Source: Microbulbifer thermotolerans
GTDB lineage: Bacteria > Pseudomonadota > Gammaproteobacteria > Pseudomonadales > Cellvibrionaceae
NCBI RefSeq assembly: GCF_900112305.1
Contig: NZ_FOKT01000004.1
Coordinates: 62,001 to 126,000, forward strand
Direction: 5' to 3'
Length of the DNA: 64,000 bases
Shown here: one piece after another, positions 18,544-27,515 of the stretch
How positions within the stretch are numbered: the stretch's first letter is position 1
Layout of the letters: the number at the start of each line of letters is the position of its first letter
The notes under the pieces: generated by a model
What the model was told of the DNA's origin: nothing
What the model saw: only the letters and a program-made list of their open reading frames with translations
The model's database searches: none
Position numbers and translations under genes: made by a program

Positions 18544-19578
18544 TTAGAAATTTTCCGGCATTTTGGCCTTCTCGCGCGCGGCCTCTCGACTGATGATGCG
18601 CTTGCCCACCAGGTCTTGGAGGCACTGGTCCATGGTCTGCATGCCGACGTTGGCACCGGTTTGAATGGCGGAGTACATCTGTGCGACCTTGTCCTCGCGG
18701 ATCAGGTTCCGGATCGCCGGCGTGCCGCGCATGATTTCGTGGGCGGCCACGCGGCCGCCGCCGTTTCTTTTCAGCAGTGTTTGCGAGATGACCGCCTGCA
18801 GGGATTCCGACAGCATGGAGCGCACCATGTCCTTTTCTTCCGCCGGGAAAACGTCCACGACGCGGTCGATGGTCTTGGCGGCGGAGGTGGTGTGCAGGGT
18901 GCCGAATACCAAGTGGCCGGTTTCGGCGGCGGTGAGCGCCAGGCGGATGGTTTCCAGGTCCCGCATCTCACCCACCAGAATAATGTCCGGGTCCTCCCGC
19001 AGGGCCGAGCGCAGGGCTTCGGCGAAACCGTGGGTGTCCCGGTGCACCTCGCGCTGGTTGACCAGACACTTTTTGGATTCGTGCACAAATTCGATCGGGT
19101 CCTCAATGGTGAGGATGTGTTCGTATTTGTTGTCGTTGATGTAGTCGATCATTGCCGCCAGGGTGGTGGACTTACCGGAGCCGGTGGGGCCGGTTACCAG
19201 AACCAGGCCGCGGGGCGTGTCGCAGATCTGACGGAATACCGTGCCCATCCCCAGGTCATCCATGGTCAGGACCTTGGACGGAATGGTCCGAAAAACCGCG
19301 CCGGCACCGCGGTTGTGGTTGAAGGCGTTGACACGGAAGCGCGCCACACCGGGCACCTCGAAGGAGAAGTCGGTCTCCAGGAACTCCTCGTAATCCTTGC
19401 GCTGTTTGTCGTTCATGATCTCGTAGATCAGAGAGTGCACCTGCTTGTGCTCCATAGGCGGCAGGTTGATGCGGCGCACGTCACCGTCCACACGGATCAT
19501 GGGCGGCAGTCCCGCGGACAGGTGCAGGTCGGAGGCGTTTTGTTTGGCGCTGAAGGCGAGGAGTTCTGTAATGTCCAT
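18544..19578 (-). CDS. pilT: Type IV pilus retraction ATPase PilT
   Basis: 344-residue hexameric motor that depolymerises the pilus and drives twitching motility and DNA uptake. Walker A GPTGSGKST, ILTIEDPIEFVHES, Walker B DIILVGEMRDLETI, ETGHLVFGTLHT, and the conserved C-terminal AIRNLIRE motif are present. Its promoter lies in the 109-base gap shared with divergent yggS, a conserved arrangement. Confidence 0.97.
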   Translation of the reverse strand: MDITELLAFSAKQNASDLHLSAGLPPMIRVDGDVRRINLPPMEHKQVHSLIYEIMNDKQRKDYEEFLETDFSFEVPGVARFRVNAFNHNRGAGAVFRTIPSKVLTMDDLGMGTVFRQICDTPRGLVLVTGPTGSGKSTTLAAMIDYINDNKYEHILTIEDPIEFVHESKKCLVNQREVHRDTHGFAEALRSALREDPDIILVGEMRDLETIRLALTAAETGHLVFGTLHTTSAAKTIDRVVDVFPAEEKDMVRSMLSESLQAVISQTLLKRNGGGRVAAHEIMRGTPAIRNLIREDKVAQMYSAIQTGANVGMQTMDQCLQDLVGKRIISREAAREKAKMPENF

Positions 19579-19687
19579 ACTGCTACCTTATTGTTCTCTC
19601 AAGCCTGGGGTATCTGTCGGGCTGTTTTGTGGTTCTTGCGGGGGCCTCGGTTAGAATTGCCCGCCTCGCGGATAAGGGGCCCAGTAT

Positions 19688-20383
19688 ATGCGCAAAGAGA
19701 CTATCGTCGAAAACTTGAATCGCGTGCGTGAGCGCATCGTCACAACTTGCGCCGCCTGCGGCCGCGATCCGGGCGCGGTGAGCCTGTTGGCGGTATCCAA
19801 GACGCGCCCGGCGGAAGACCTGCGCGCGGCCTATGTGGCGGGTCAGCGCCATTTCGGTGAGAACTATTTGCAGGAGGCGCAGGAGAAGCGACAGCAGTTG
19901 GCGGACCTGGATATCTGTTGGCACTTCATCGGGCCGCTGCAGTCGAATAAAACCCGCGCGGTGGCAGAGGGCTTCCACTGGCTGCATACGGTGGATCGCT
20001 TGAAGATTGCCCGGCGTTTGTCCGCGCAGCGGCCGCCGGAGATGCCGCCTTTGAACATCTGTCTGCAAGTGAATGTTGACGCGGAAGAAAGTAAGTCCGG
20101 CGTGTCTGTGCAAGCGCTGCCGGCATTGGCTGCGGCGGTGGCGGAGCTACCGAATCTGCGCCTGCGGGGACTGATGGCTATCCCCGCACCGAGAGAAAGC
20201 GCCGCCCGACAACGGGAGCCCTTCGCGCAGTTGGCACAGCTGCTGCGCCAACTGCGGAATCAATTGCCGGGGCAACCGCTGGACACCCTCTCCATGGGCA
20301 TGTCTGGCGATATGGAAGCGGCCATCGCCTGCGGCGCGACCATTGTGCGAATCGGTACTGATATCTTCGGTGCCCGCAATTAA
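19688..20383 (+). CDS. yggS: YggS/PLPBP pyridoxal phosphate homeostasis protein
   Basis: 231 residues, fold-III PLP-binding protein without known enzyme activity that buffers PLP and affects amino-acid pools. The PLP lysine is K38 (LLAVSKTRP). HFGENYLQEA, WHFIGPLQSNK and SMGMSGDMEAAI with the phosphate-binding RIGTDIFG end are typical. It heads the yggS-proC-yggT operon, with proC starting 16 bases after its stop. Confidence 0.95.
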   Translation: MRKETIVENLNRVRERIVTTCAACGRDPGAVSLLAVSKTRPAEDLRAAYVAGQRHFGENYLQEAQEKRQQLADLDICWHFIGPLQSNKTRAVAEGFHWLHTVDRLKIARRLSAQRPPEMPPLNICLQVNVDAEESKSGVSVQALPALAAAVAELPNLRLRGLMAIPAPRESAARQREPFAQLAQLLRQLRNQLPGQPLDTLSMGMSGDMEAAIACGATIVRIGTDIFGARN

Positions 20384-20399
20384 TAAAGAGGAGGCCAGT

Positions 20400-21227
20400 G
20401 TGACAGAACCCAAAATGGTATTTATCGGCGGTGCCGGCAATATGGCCGGGGCGGTAATCGAGGGCCTCCTGGCCAGCGGCTATCCGGCGGAGCGAATTAT
20501 TGCCACTGGTGTCAATGAACGGAAGCTGGCGGATTTTTCCGCGCGGACCGGAGTGCGGGTGACAACCGACAACAGTGCCGCGGTGGCCGAGGCCGATGTT
20601 TTGGTGTTGTCGGTGAAACCGCAAGTTATGAAGGATGTGTGCCTGTCTGTGGCCGAAGCGGTAAGCGCCCGCGCACCTCTGGTGATTACCCTCGCCGCCG
20701 GTATTCCCCTCGCCGCTTACCGCCGCTGGCTGGGTACCGGCGTGCCCCTGGTGCGGGCCATGCCGAATACGCCGGCGTTGGTTGGAACTGGCGTCACCGG
20801 CCTCTATGCGGCGGAGGACGTGTCGGCGGAACAGCGGCGGATCGCCGAGCAGTTGGCGGAAGCGGTGGGTATCGCTCACTGGGTCGATGACGAGTCGGGG
20901 ATAGATCAGGTGATCGCCGTATCCGGTTCTGGTCCCGCCTATTATTTCCAGTTTATGGAGTCGATGATCGATGCGGCGGAAAAGGCCGGCATGCGGCGCG
21001 AGGATGCGGAGCGGCTGACCTTGCAAACCGCCCTGGGGGCGGCGAAACTGGCGGTTGCCAGCGATGTGGACGTGGCTCAGTTGAAACGGAATGTTATGTC
21101 TCCGAAAGGCACTACCGAGCGCGCAATACAACGTTTCCTGAACGGCGGCCTGCCGGACCTGGTCGAGCGGGCCATGGGTGACTGTGCCGCGCGCGCGGCG
21201 GAGATGGCAAAAGAGCTGGATAACTGA
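20400..21227 (+). CDS. proC: Pyrroline-5-carboxylate reductase
   Basis: 275-residue NAD(P)H-dependent enzyme for the last step of proline synthesis. The Rossmann motif FIGGAGNMAGA, VLSVKPQ, VRAMPNTPALVG and the C-terminal helical domain (VSGSGPAYYF, SPKGTTERAI) are present. I chose GTG 20400 because AGGAGG lies about 5 bases upstream, just after the yggS stop. The glycine-rich loop is GGAGNM, against the common GCGNM in other ProC proteins. Confidence 0.95.
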   Translation: MTEPKMVFIGGAGNMAGAVIEGLLASGYPAERIIATGVNERKLADFSARTGVRVTTDNSAAVAEADVLVLSVKPQVMKDVCLSVAEAVSARAPLVITLAAGIPLAAYRRWLGTGVPLVRAMPNTPALVGTGVTGLYAAEDVSAEQRRIAEQLAEAVGIAHWVDDESGIDQVIAVSGSGPAYYFQFMESMIDAAEKAGMRREDAERLTLQTALGAAKLAVASDVDVAQLKRNVMSPKGTTERAIQRFLNGGLPDLVERAMGDCAARAAEMAKELDN

Positions 21228-21366
21228 GGCGCTTCCAGCGCCCTGGGGAACTAACACAGCGCGTACGCGAATTAATCAGCCGCTCCTGAGCACTGCCGGC
21301 CCCTTGCTCCGGATTTTTTTCGCTCCGACAATTTTTGCGGCTGCTTCCACTAAACAAGGATTTTCG

Positions 21367-21975
21367 ATGGTCAACACTTTCAGCAATATCGGTGTCTTTC
21401 TGCTCGCCTCACTGGGCATTCTCTATCTCTTCGCGGTGCTACTGCGCTTCCTGCTGCAGTTGGCCCGGGCGGATTTCTACAATCCCATTTCCCAGGGCAT
21501 AGTGAAGGTCACCAACCCGGTGTTGCTGCCGCTGCGCAAGGTGGTGCCGGGGCTGTTTGGCGTGGATATGGCGTCGGTGGTGCTGGCGCTGCTGGTGGGC
21601 TGGGTGATGATTCTCGGTTGCGGCCTGCTGGCGAGTGGAGGCCTGTACAACCCGGCTTCGGCACTGCTGTGGTCGCTGATCGGCTGCGCGATGACAGTGA
21701 TTGCCATCGCCTTTGTCGGTTTGTTGATTTCCATTGTTTTCAGCTGGATAGCGCCGCATAGCGGCCATCCCGCGCTGCTGTTGCTGCACCAGCTGCTGGA
21801 GCCCTTTTGCGGTCCGGTACGCAAGTTGATACCGCCGCTGGGTATGATCGATATCAGCCCCATATTCGTGTTTATTTTGCTGACGGTGGCGGACAAGCTA
21901 CTGTTGGGGTTTGCGCAGATGGCCAATATGCCCGCGTTTGTCTACAGCCTCTTTTGGCATATCCCCGGCTTTTAA
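21367..21975 (+). CDS. yggT: YggT family integral membrane protein
   Basis: 202-residue inner-membrane protein with two YggT repeats, each with two hydrophobic helices and the motif PxxxxLRKVVP (LLPLRKVVPGLFG and CGPVRKLIPPLGMID). Function is not firmly known; the family has been linked to osmotic tolerance and placed near proC across proteobacteria. ATG 21367 has AAGGA 7 bases upstream. The stop TAA (21973-21975) lies inside the terminal repeat of the element that follows, so the insertion defines the present C terminus. Confidence 0.9.
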   Translation: MVNTFSNIGVFLLASLGILYLFAVLLRFLLQLARADFYNPISQGIVKVTNPVLLPLRKVVPGLFGVDMASVVLALLVGWVMILGCGLLASGGLYNPASALLWSLIGCAMTVIAIAFVGLLISIVFSWIAPHSGHPALLLLHQLLEPFCGPVRKLIPPLGMIDISPIFVFILLTVADKLLLGFAQMANMPAFVYSLFWHIPGF

Positions 21976-22192
21976 GGAACCTCTGATTAAATCACTTTCT
22001 GGTGGCAGAAGTTCTTCAGGGGCGGATATGAAGCTCAGGTGATAGGACGGATATTTCGAAACCGTCGGATACAGGGATGTATCCGTCGGAGCTACAGGGA
22101 AGCACTCGTGCGTTTTCGAAATGGCCATCCTATTGCCTGAGCGCCCCGGAAGCTACCATAGTGTTCACGCGAATTAATCAGAGGTTCCTTAA
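21972..22192. repeat. Dispersed inverted-repeat element, copy 2 (MITE-like, complete)
   Basis: A 221-base element bounded by perfect 19-bp inverted repeats: TTAAGGAACCTCTGATTAA at 21972-21990 and its reverse complement at 22174-22192. Inside, 22046-22130 forms a large palindrome with TTTCGAAA-containing arms (ATATTTCGAAACCG / CGTTTTCGAAATGGCC) and a smaller hairpin CGGATACA / TGTATCCG. It has no open frame of note. The 5' end overlaps the yggT stop codon. A homologous copy lies in the opposite orientation at 2402-2604. It fills most of the 329-base gap between yggT and the dynamin-like gene. Confidence 0.82.
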
Positions 22193-22304
22193 TTCAATTT
22201 CCCGCGTACTAGGTCGCAAAACTGTGCTTCAGGCGCTTCTATAATCTGTCGGTCGGCTGTCAGGGCCGACCCCGAACGGCAGTAATAAGAAGAACACGGA
22301 TTAC

Positions 22305-24275
22305 ATGGAAGACGCCATCTTGCGCCAGCACATCGCCGATTACGACCGCTGGAAAAAGGCCCTGGACCACCAGTTTGCCAGTTTCAACACTTGGCTCCGG
22401 GAGCATTTCCCCAATTCCGCCGGGGCGCGCCAAGTGGTGCAGCAGGCGCGCGCGCTGCTGGCCGAGGATCAATTCACCCTTGCGCTGGTGGGCGAATTCT
22501 CCCGCGGCAAGACAGAACTCATCAACGCCCTGTTGTCGGATACCTACGGCAAGCGGTTGTTGCCATCCAAGCCCGGGCGCACCACCATGTGCCCGACGGA
22601 GATTTTCAGCGATGGCGGCGAGCGGGCGAGTCTGCGCCTGTTGCCAATAGAGACGCTGGCCACCAACACCAGCCTGGAAAGCTTTCGCCGCATACCGCAG
22701 AAATGGGTCACGCACGAATTTGATGCCGATGACCCAGATGCCACCCGCGAGGCTCTGGCCAAAGTCGCAGCGAGCAAGTCGGTGACGCCGGAAGAAGCCG
22801 CCCGCTACGGATTTGATCGCCGCCACCTGGACAGCAAGGGCAAGCTGGTTGAAATTCCCGCCTGGCGCTACGCCCTTATCTGCCTGCCACACCCGCTGCT
22901 GGCCCAGGGGTTGCGGATTATCGACACCCCCGGATTGAACGCCCTCGGCAATGAGCCGGAATTGACGCTCAGCACCCTGCCCAGCGCTCAGGCGGTCGCC
23001 TTTTTGCTGGCCGCTGATGCGGGTGTCAGCGGCACCGATTTGAATATGTGGGAGACCCACCTGGTGCCCCTGCGCGAACACCGAGACACAACGGTGATGG
23101 CGCTGCTGAATAAAGTCGATGTGCTCTGGGACGATCCGGATGAAGACGCGGAGATGCTGCTGCGGCGCATGCGGGCCCAGGTGGCCAAGTTGCTGGCACT
23201 GCCGCAGGAGAGCGTCGTCGGCGTGTCCGCCAAAAAGGCGCTTTTGGCGCGTTCGCAGGGGGACCAGGAGCTGCTGCAGGCGAGTCGCTTTCCCGAATTC
23301 GAGAGTTTGCTGGTACAGCGGCTAATGGAGCACCGCCAGAAAATGGCCGAGAACCGCTCCCTCCACCAGGCTTTGACCCTGATGGCGGATACTCGTGACT
23401 TGCTCAAGCGCCGGCTCAACAGTGGGCGGGCGGCGCTCGGTCACCTACAGCGCAATAGTGCTGCCAATGGCGATCAGCTTGCGGAACTGGCGCAGCTGCA
23501 GCAAACGGTGCGTGAGCAGCACAAAGTCTGCCATCAGGAGCTGCTGACGCTAAAATCCAGCCAGCGCATGCTCTCCCGCCAGCGGGCATCACTGTTGGCT
23601 CCTATTTCCAGCCAGCAGCTGCAGTCCCTGATTGATGACACCAGCCGCGCGTTGCATCAGCGCTGGACACCGCTGGGGCTGGCTAAGGCCATCGACGGTT
23701 TTATGGAGGGGGTTGATCACCAGTTGTCCAACCTGGAGCGGGAGGTGGCCCAGGTCAATCGCTTGCTGGACGCCATTTTTGAACGGGCCAATCTCGGAGA
23801 GAAAGAAGCCCGGGAGCAGCATTTCAGTATTCACAAATTCCGCATCGCGCTGCGTGGCCTGCATCGCCAGGCTGCACAGTTGCGGCGTTCACCGCAACTG
23901 TTGCTGGCGCGCCGCAACCGTCTCACGGAGCGTTTTATCGCCACACTCGCCAGTGAGGTGGGCCGCCTCTACAGTCAGCTTATTTCCACCGCCGACGGCT
24001 GGCTCGACCAGGCCCTGGAACCGCTGAAGCAGCATGTGCAGTATCAGAAGCACCTTCTCAACCGGCACCTGATTAAGTTGACAGAGCTTAAACAGAAGAC
24101 GCGTAACAAGCGCAGCGACTTGCGCACGCTGGAGGAGGAAGTGCTGCGCAATGAAAGTGCCCTGGCAGCACTCGAGGAACTTTTGCGCCAGAGTAGCGCC
24201 GCCCCGCAACCGCTGGCACCGGCACCAAAACCGCATAACGTCACGCCGCTGAAGAAGGTGCCGGCTGTGCACTAA
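22305..24275 (+). CDS. Dynamin-like GTPase
   Basis: 656 residues. The GTPase signatures are G1 GEFSRGKTEL (about 62-71), G2 threonines in GRTTMCPTE, G3 DTPGLN (from residue 207) and G4 NKVD (from residue 269). The rest is a long alpha-helical region with coiled coils (about 350-430 and 580-630). It looks like a cytosolic bacterial dynamin-family protein; I see no clear membrane helix or paddle, and the C terminus is a basic Pro-rich tail. Targets are unknown; membrane remodelling or stress roles are known for other bacterial dynamins. ATG 22305 starts after the inverted-repeat element; metX follows. Confidence 0.85.
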   Translation: MEDAILRQHIADYDRWKKALDHQFASFNTWLREHFPNSAGARQVVQQARALLAEDQFTLALVGEFSRGKTELINALLSDTYGKRLLPSKPGRTTMCPTEIFSDGGERASLRLLPIETLATNTSLESFRRIPQKWVTHEFDADDPDATREALAKVAASKSVTPEEAARYGFDRRHLDSKGKLVEIPAWRYALICLPHPLLAQGLRIIDTPGLNALGNEPELTLSTLPSAQAVAFLLAADAGVSGTDLNMWETHLVPLREHRDTTVMALLNKVDVLWDDPDEDAEMLLRRMRAQVAKLLALPQESVVGVSAKKALLARSQGDQELLQASRFPEFESLLVQRLMEHRQKMAENRSLHQALTLMADTRDLLKRRLNSGRAALGHLQRNSAANGDQLAELAQLQQTVREQHKVCHQELLTLKSSQRMLSRQRASLLAPISSQQLQSLIDDTSRALHQRWTPLGLAKAIDGFMEGVDHQLSNLEREVAQVNRLLDAIFERANLGEKEAREQHFSIHKFRIALRGLHRQAAQLRRSPQLLLARRNRLTERFIATLASEVGRLYSQLISTADGWLDQALEPLKQHVQYQKHLLNRHLIKLTELKQKTRNKRSDLRTLEEEVLRNESALAALEELLRQSSAAPQPLAPAPKPHNVTPLKKVPAVH

Positions 24276-24289
24276 AGTACGGGTCCTTT

Positions 24290-24320
24290 CCACCGGCGGT
24301 GCGTGGCCGTCCGCCGGTGG
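24290..24320 (+). terminator. Hairpin after the dynamin-like gene
   Basis: CCACCGGCGG / CCGCCGGTGG form a perfect 10-bp GC-rich stem 15 bases after the stop codon. Only a weak T-rich stretch follows (GTGTCATTTG), so termination efficiency is uncertain. Confidence 0.6.
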
Positions 24321-24408
24321 GTGTCATTTGTCTTCTACTGTCCTAGTCCCGTAAACTCCCCGAATCCCTATCCGTTTACATCCGCCAACTCCGGAAGTTA
24401 CGACAGCC

Positions 24409-25608
24409 TTGTCCACCGAAAAACTTTCACCGCCTTTCGAGCGCGACACTGCTGAACCCGGCTCCGTCGGTATCGTAGTGCCGCAGAGCCACACTTTCAG
24501 TGAGCCACTGACGCTTGCCTGTGGGCGCACGCTGAAGGAATACACCCTGGTCTATGAGACCTATGGAAAGCTGAACGCGGACAGAAGCAACGCGGTGCTG
24601 ATTTGCCACGCACTGTCCGGTCACCACCATGCCGCCGGTCGCCATACGCCGGAAGACAAGCGCCCGGGGTGGTGGGATCACTACATAGGCCCAGGCAAGC
24701 CGATCGACACCGACAAGTTCTTTGTGGTGTCTTTGAACAATTTGGGGGGCTGTCACGGTTCTACCGGTCCTGCCTCCGTCAATCCGGAAACCGGCAAACC
24801 TTGGGGGCCGGATTTCCCTCCCCTGCGCGTGCGCGACTGGGTGCACAGCCAGGCGCGCCTGGCGGATCTGCTCGGCATAGAGCAGTGGGCCGCAGTGGTG
24901 GGCGGCAGCCTCGGCGGTATGCAGGCAATGCGCTGGTCACTGGAATATCCCGAACGCTTGCGCCACTGTGTGGTGATCGCCTCGGCGATGAAACTGTCCG
25001 CGCAGAATATTGCCTTCAATGAGACCGCCCGGCAGGCGATTATTTCGGACCCGGATTTTTGCGGCGGCCGCTATCTGGAGCAGGGAAAACTGCCGCGCCG
25101 GGGTTTGGCAGTGGCGCGAATGATAGGTCACATCACCTATCTGTCCGACGACGGCCTGGGGCGGAAATTCGGCCGCGAGCTGCGCTCCGGTTCCTTCCAG
25201 CTGGGGGTGGAGGAAGAAGTGGAATTCCAGGTGCAGAGTTACCTGCGCTATCAGGGCGACACCTTCTCCAACAGTTTTGATCCCAATACCTATATCCTGA
25301 TGACACGCGCACTGGATTATTTCGATTTGGCAAGAGAATACAGCGACGACCCGGTGCAGGCCTTCTCCCACGCCAAATGCAAATTCCTGTTGATTTCCTT
25401 CACATCTGATTGGCGCTTCGCCCCGCAGCGTTCACGTGAGATTGCGGATGCACTGATGCACGCCAATGTGCCGGTCAGCTACGCCGAGATTGAGTCTCCC
25501 ATGGGGCACGATGCCTTTCTGTTGCCGAACGAGCGCTATCAACGCGTGTTCGCGACATATATGCACGGTGTGGCCGCGGCACTGACAAAAGCAGGGGAGG
25601 CGAACTGA
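24409..25608 (+). CDS. metX: Homoserine O-acyltransferase MetX
   Basis: 399-residue alpha/beta hydrolase-fold enzyme that acylates L-homoserine at the start of methionine synthesis. The catalytic triad is S167 (GGSLGGMQ), D334 (TSDWRF) and H367 (GHDAF). The closest remembered sequences are pseudomonad MetX proteins paired with MetW. Several of these have been shown to use succinyl-CoA, so succinyl- rather than acetyltransferase activity is likely; the sequence alone does not settle it. The only in-frame start is TTG 24409, with a distant GGAAG ribosome site. metW starts on the base after its stop codon. Confidence 0.93.
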   Translation: MSTEKLSPPFERDTAEPGSVGIVVPQSHTFSEPLTLACGRTLKEYTLVYETYGKLNADRSNAVLICHALSGHHHAAGRHTPEDKRPGWWDHYIGPGKPIDTDKFFVVSLNNLGGCHGSTGPASVNPETGKPWGPDFPPLRVRDWVHSQARLADLLGIEQWAAVVGGSLGGMQAMRWSLEYPERLRHCVVIASAMKLSAQNIAFNETARQAIISDPDFCGGRYLEQGKLPRRGLAVARMIGHITYLSDDGLGRKFGRELRSGSFQLGVEEEVEFQVQSYLRYQGDTFSNSFDPNTYILMTRALDYFDLAREYSDDPVQAFSHAKCKFLLISFTSDWRFAPQRSREIADALMHANVPVSYAEIESPMGHDAFLLPNERYQRVFATYMHGVAAALTKAGEAN

Positions 25609-26199
25609 ATGCGCATAGATCTGGATGTCATCCAGGACTGGATAGCACCGCGAACCCGGGTGCTTGATTTGGGTTGCGGCGATGGTGAGCTATTGGAGCA
25701 ATTGAGTCGCAACAAGCAGGTCAGCGGCTATGGCCTCGAAATCGATCCGGCGCAGATAGAGCGTTGCATGGCGCGCGGTGTGAGCGTGGTGGAGCAGAAT
25801 CTGGACAAGGGGCTTGGCAATTTTGCCGACGGCAGCTTTGATACCGTTGTTATGACCCAGGCGCTGCAGACCCTGCGCTACCCCCACTTGGTGGTGCGGG
25901 AAATGCTCAGGGTGGGGCGCCAATGCATCATTACCTTTCCCAACTTTGGGCAGTGGAAGGCGCGCTGGCACCTGGCTTTTTCCGGACGTATGCCGGTATC
26001 GGATTTATTACCCTACGAATGGTATGACACACCCAATATTCACTTTTGTACTTTTCGTGATTTTGAGGTCCTCTGCCGCGAGAATCATTGGACGATTTTA
26101 CACCGCCAAGTAGTATCCGAATCCAGGGTGGGAGCCGCTCTTAAGGATTTTCTGCCCAATCTGTTTGGCGAGACGGCCATCTACCATCTGACGCGCTAA
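25609..26199 (+). CDS. metW: MetW methionine biosynthesis methyltransferase-like protein
   Basis: 196 residues, class I SAM methyltransferase fold with motif I VLDLGCGDGELL, followed by YGLEIDPAQIERC and ALQTLRYPHLVVREMLRVG. MetW is required together with MetX for homoserine acylation in several proteobacteria; its own reaction is not settled. ATG 25609 abuts the metX stop, so the pair is surely translated from one transcript. Confidence 0.94.
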   Translation: MRIDLDVIQDWIAPRTRVLDLGCGDGELLEQLSRNKQVSGYGLEIDPAQIERCMARGVSVVEQNLDKGLGNFADGSFDTVVMTQALQTLRYPHLVVREMLRVGRQCIITFPNFGQWKARWHLAFSGRMPVSDLLPYEWYDTPNIHFCTFRDFEVLCRENHWTILHRQVVSESRVGAALKDFLPNLFGETAIYHLTR

Positions 26200-26381
26200 A
26201 CTTTTTCTTTGGGACATGCAGTTCCCGCGCCCGGTCGCCGCCTTATTCGCGGTGCTTGGTTTTTTGCGGAATGACGTGCCGGTAAACTGCTACCGGACAG
26301 GCGGCTTGCTCCGGCCGGCAGTCATAGGTGATTCATCCGCGTGCCGATTCGGTATCCACTGATAACGATTGGAGGTAAATA

Positions 26382-26828
26382 GTGAAACAGATTCTAGCCG
26401 CCGCATCGCTGCTGCTTATGTGGGCCGCCGGCGCCGCCGCGCAAGAGGCCAAGGTTATCAAGAGTCACGAGGATTTCGGTGACTACCGGGTAATCTTTAC
26501 GGTGTTCAACAGTGAATTTATCAAGCCGGCAATTGCGCAGAACTACCAATTGGTACGCGCCAAGGACCGGGCCTTTGTCAACGTATCAGTGGTGGAAAAG
26601 GTGGGGGGCAAGCGCGGGCTCAGTACAGAGCTGTCTGGGACCGCTACCAACCTGATCCAGCAGTCGAGGCAACTGAAGTTTCTTGAAATCCGCGAGGGTG
26701 ATGCCGTTTACTACTTGGCGCCGCTGCGCTTCGAAGACGAGGAAACTCTCACCTTTGACATAAAGGTCAAGCTGCCCAACGGCAGGACCGAGACCATTAC
26801 ATTCCGCCGCAAATTGGAAAAAGACTGA
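26382..26828 (+). CDS. DUF4426 domain-containing periplasmic protein
   Basis: 148 residues with a signal peptide (KQILAAASLLLMWAAGAAAQ). The mature part matches the DUF4426 pattern: SHEDFGDYRVIFTVFNSEFI, then NVSVVEK and a C-terminal beta strand run. Function unknown. The gene is conserved between metW and rdgB in pseudomonads. The start is GTG 26382 with GGAGG 7 bases upstream. A terminator follows. Confidence 0.88.
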   Translation: MKQILAAASLLLMWAAGAAAQEAKVIKSHEDFGDYRVIFTVFNSEFIKPAIAQNYQLVRAKDRAFVNVSVVEKVGGKRGLSTELSGTATNLIQQSRQLKFLEIREGDAVYYLAPLRFEDEETLTFDIKVKLPNGRTETITFRRKLEKD

Positions 26829-26859
26829 CATTTTCCCTGCGATATCCGTATAAGCTGCC

Positions 26860-26883
26860 GCGGGCCTGGCGCCCGCTTTTTTT
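26860..26883 (+). terminator. Intrinsic terminator after the DUF4426 gene
   Basis: GCGGGC / GCCCGC stem followed by seven T residues, 32 bases after the stop codon and 12 bases before rdgB. It may also act as an attenuator for rdgB-hemW. Confidence 0.85.
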
Positions 26884-26894
26884 ATTGAACCGAG

Positions 26895-27515
26895 ATGCTA
26901 CAAAAAATCGTGCTGGCCAGTGGAAATGCTGGCAAACTCCGCGAGTTTTCCCAGTTGTTCGCCAGCTGGGATATCGAAGTTGTGCCCCAGTCGGCGTTCA
27001 AAACCCCGGATGTCGAGGAGTCGGGCCTGAGTTTTATCGAAAATGCATTAATCAAGGCGCGCCATGCCAGCCGTGTCAGCGGCCTGCCGGCGCTAGCAGA
27101 TGACTCTGGCCTGGCGGTAGACGCCCTTGGTGGCGCCCCGGGCATCTACTCCGCTCGCTACGCGGGCCCCGGTGCCAGCGACGAGGAAAACAACCGCAAG
27201 TTGCTCGATGCTATGGAAAGTGTCGGGGACAGTCAGCGCCATGCCAGTTTTCACTGTGCTCTGGCGTTTGTGCGCCGCCACGACGATCCGGTTCCGCTGG
27301 TGTGCAGCGCTCAGTGGCGCGGCAGTATTTTGCAATCGCCGCTGGGCGAGCAGGGGTTCGGTTACGATCCCCTGTTTTACGTTGAGTCCCATAAAATGAC
27401 TTCGGCACAGTTGCCGCGGGAAGTGAAAAACCGCATCAGTCACCGAGCCCGGGCGGTGAGGCTGTTTGAAGCCATGTGGCGGGAACAGATGCAGGATGAC
27501 AACCGGCTTGAATGA
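26895..27515 (+). CDS. rdgB: XTP/dITP diphosphatase (non-canonical purine NTP pyrophosphatase)
   Basis: 206-residue Ham1/RdgB enzyme that hydrolyses dITP and XTP to prevent their incorporation in DNA. SGNAGKLREF (substrate loop), the ADDSGLAVDALGGAPGIYSARYAG core, GFGYDPLFY and the C-terminal NRISHRARA motif are present. The 3' end overlaps the hemW start by 20 bases. ATG 26895 follows a terminator, so a nearby promoter or read-through is needed. Confidence 0.96.
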   Translation: MLQKIVLASGNAGKLREFSQLFASWDIEVVPQSAFKTPDVEESGLSFIENALIKARHASRVSGLPALADDSGLAVDALGGAPGIYSARYAGPGASDEENNRKLLDAMESVGDSQRHASFHCALAFVRRHDDPVPLVCSAQWRGSILQSPLGEQGFGYDPLFYVESHKMTSAQLPREVKNRISHRARAVRLFEAMWREQMQDDNRLE

